A stretch of DNA of 23,712 nucleotides, taken from the NCBI GenBank assembly GCA_002404215.1, contig DHJG01000180.1:4827-28538 (forward strand), given 5' to 3'. This stretch comes from Desulfosporosinus sp. UBA4726. Lineage in GTDB: Bacteria; Bacillota; Desulfitobacteriia; Desulfitobacteriales; Desulfitobacteriaceae. The notes under the pieces were generated by a model. The model was given only the letters and a program-made list of their open reading frames with translations, searched no databases and was not told the origin of the DNA. Positions 23,191 through 23,712 of this stretch are shown piece by piece. Positions within the stretch are counted from its first letter, which is position 1. Each line of letters starts with the position of its first letter. A program made the position numbers and the translations under genes.

Positions 23191-23442
23191 ATGCTTGATG
23201 AAACCTTCAAACACGCCAAACTGAAAACGGTTGGGTTTAAGCAAACCCAACGGGCCCTAGAAAAAGGGCTCGTTCGGCGTGTATATATGGCGAAAGATGC
23301 AGAAGCTCATATTCTACGTCCAATCCAAGAATGGTGTAGTAACCATGATGTGGAATGCCTTGAAGTTCCTACTATGAAGGAACTAGGAAAGGCTTGCGGG
23401 ATAGAAGTGGGCACAGCAATAGCGGCCATATTGGAAGATTAA
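23191..23442 (+). CDS. rplGB: L7Ae-family kink-turn RNA-binding protein (YbxF type)
   Basis: The 83-residue protein belongs to the L7Ae/L30e family that binds kink-turn RNA. It has the family core TVGFKQTQRALEKGLVRRVY, a central RRVYMAKDAE strand and the C-terminal signature KELGKACGIEVGTAIAAI. B. subtilis has YbxF at the same place, between rpoC and rpsL. The start is ATG 23191; TTG 23188 directly before it has better spacing to AAGGGGG (23173-23179) and could be used instead. The longer frame from 23143 begins in the promoter and is rejected. The cellular RNA target is not known to me; T-boxes and several riboswitches with kink-turns, such as the one before cysE, are possible ligands. Confidence 0.92.
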   Translation: MLDETFKHAKLKTVGFKQTQRALEKGLVRRVYMAKDAEAHILRPIQEWCSNHDVECLEVPTMKELGKACGIEVGTAIAAILED

Positions 23443-23485
23443 GACCCGTTAAGAATTCCGTAAAACTATATTGCAGGTTTTGGAT

Positions 23486-23512
23486 TTGCTTGCTAAATGC
23501 TGTCGCAAGCAA
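23486..23512 (+). other. Hairpin in the rpsL leader
   Basis: TTGCTTGC (23486-23493) and GCAAGCAA (23505-23512) form a perfect 8-bp stem with an 11-nt loop, 23 nt before the rpsL ribosome site. No T tract follows, so it is not a terminator. It may be a processing or translational control site. Confidence 0.45.
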
Positions 23513-23551
23513 CTCCTTGTATATTGATATGATCAGAAAGGAGGTGGAGAC

Positions 23552-23712
23552 ATGCCGACAATTAACCAACTTATCCGTAAAGGTCGTGCCACGATCACGA
23601 AGAAATCGACAGCTCCAGCTTTACAATGGGGCTATAACTCTCTTAAGCGTAAGCAATTTCCATCAGGAGGATCTCCTCAAAAGCGAGGAGTTTGTATCAG
23701 AGTTTATACCAC
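23552..23712 (+). CDS. rpsL: Ribosomal protein S12 (partial, 3' end outside window)
   Basis: The first 53 codons of S12, the decoding-centre protein that controls accuracy and is the site of streptomycin-resistance changes. The sequence begins MPTINQLIRKGR and reaches SPQKRGVCIRVYTT. It has the longer N-terminal form with a GYNSLKRKQ segment, as in B. subtilis, and not the short form. The conserved PKKPNSA loop, where streptomycin-resistance changes occur, lies just beyond the end. The ATG follows AAAGGAGGTGGAG. It is the second gene of a str-type unit; rpsG, fusA and tuf would be expected next. Confidence 0.97.
   Translation, partial: MPTINQLIRKGRATITKKSTAPALQWGYNSLKRKQFPSGGSPQKRGVCIRVYT

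Overview
The window is a housekeeping stretch of a Gram-positive, Clostridia-type chromosome. The gene order is the one known from Bacillus subtilis around radA-yacL-ispDF-gltX-cysES-mrnC-rlmB-sigH-rpmG-secE-nusG-rplKAJL-rpoBC-rplGB-rpsL. SigH points to a spore-forming Firmicute. CarD next to the PIN/TRAM protein, ThyX next to mrnC, and the RpsL and RpoB sequences suggest the Peptococcaceae (Desulfosporosinus/Desulfitobacterium group). That genus-level guess rests on memory of family sequences, not on a search.

Region 1 (1-2.1 kb): a terminator of an unseen upstream gene, then a divergent AT-rich radA-like gene. Next comes a convergent small gene of unknown function on the minus strand, whose promoter carries inverted repeats. 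Region 2 (2.1-6.75 kb): carD with two tandem promoters, then a transcription unit of a yacL-type membrane PIN/TRAM protein, ispD and ispF (isoprenoid precursor MEP pathway) and gltX. A REP-like pair of inverted hairpin repeats lies between ispD and ispF. Region 3 (6.75-11.1 kb): a promoter and a cysteine T-box riboswitch control cysE-cysS, which run on into mrnC, thyX and rlmB with overlapping or near-touching genes. The cysE frame overlaps cysS by 104 nt.

Region 4 (11.1-12.4 kb): sigH with its own promoter and a TTG start, then tRNA-Thr(TGT), initiator tRNA-fMet(CAT) and a terminator. Region 5 (12.4-15.95 kb): a new promoter drives rpmG-secE-nusG-rplK-rplA. A second promoter plus the L10 leader attenuator controls rplJ-rplL, which ends at a strong terminator. 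Region 6 (15.95-23.7 kb): a perfect-consensus promoter and a 220-nt structured leader precede rpoB-rpoC. A further promoter starts the rplGB (L7Ae-like)-rpsL str-type operon, and rpsL is cut by the window end.

Compared with the B. subtilis order, disA is absent between radA and yacL, rae1/yacP is absent between rlmB and sigH, and ybxB is absent before rpoB. carD, the minus-strand gene, thyX and the tRNA pair are extra. I see no prophage, insertion sequence with a transposase, CRISPR array or defence system. The parts that merit a second look are the odd RadA, the minus-strand gene and its operator-like repeats, the REP-like element, the cysE/cysS overlap and several uncharacterised leader hairpins.
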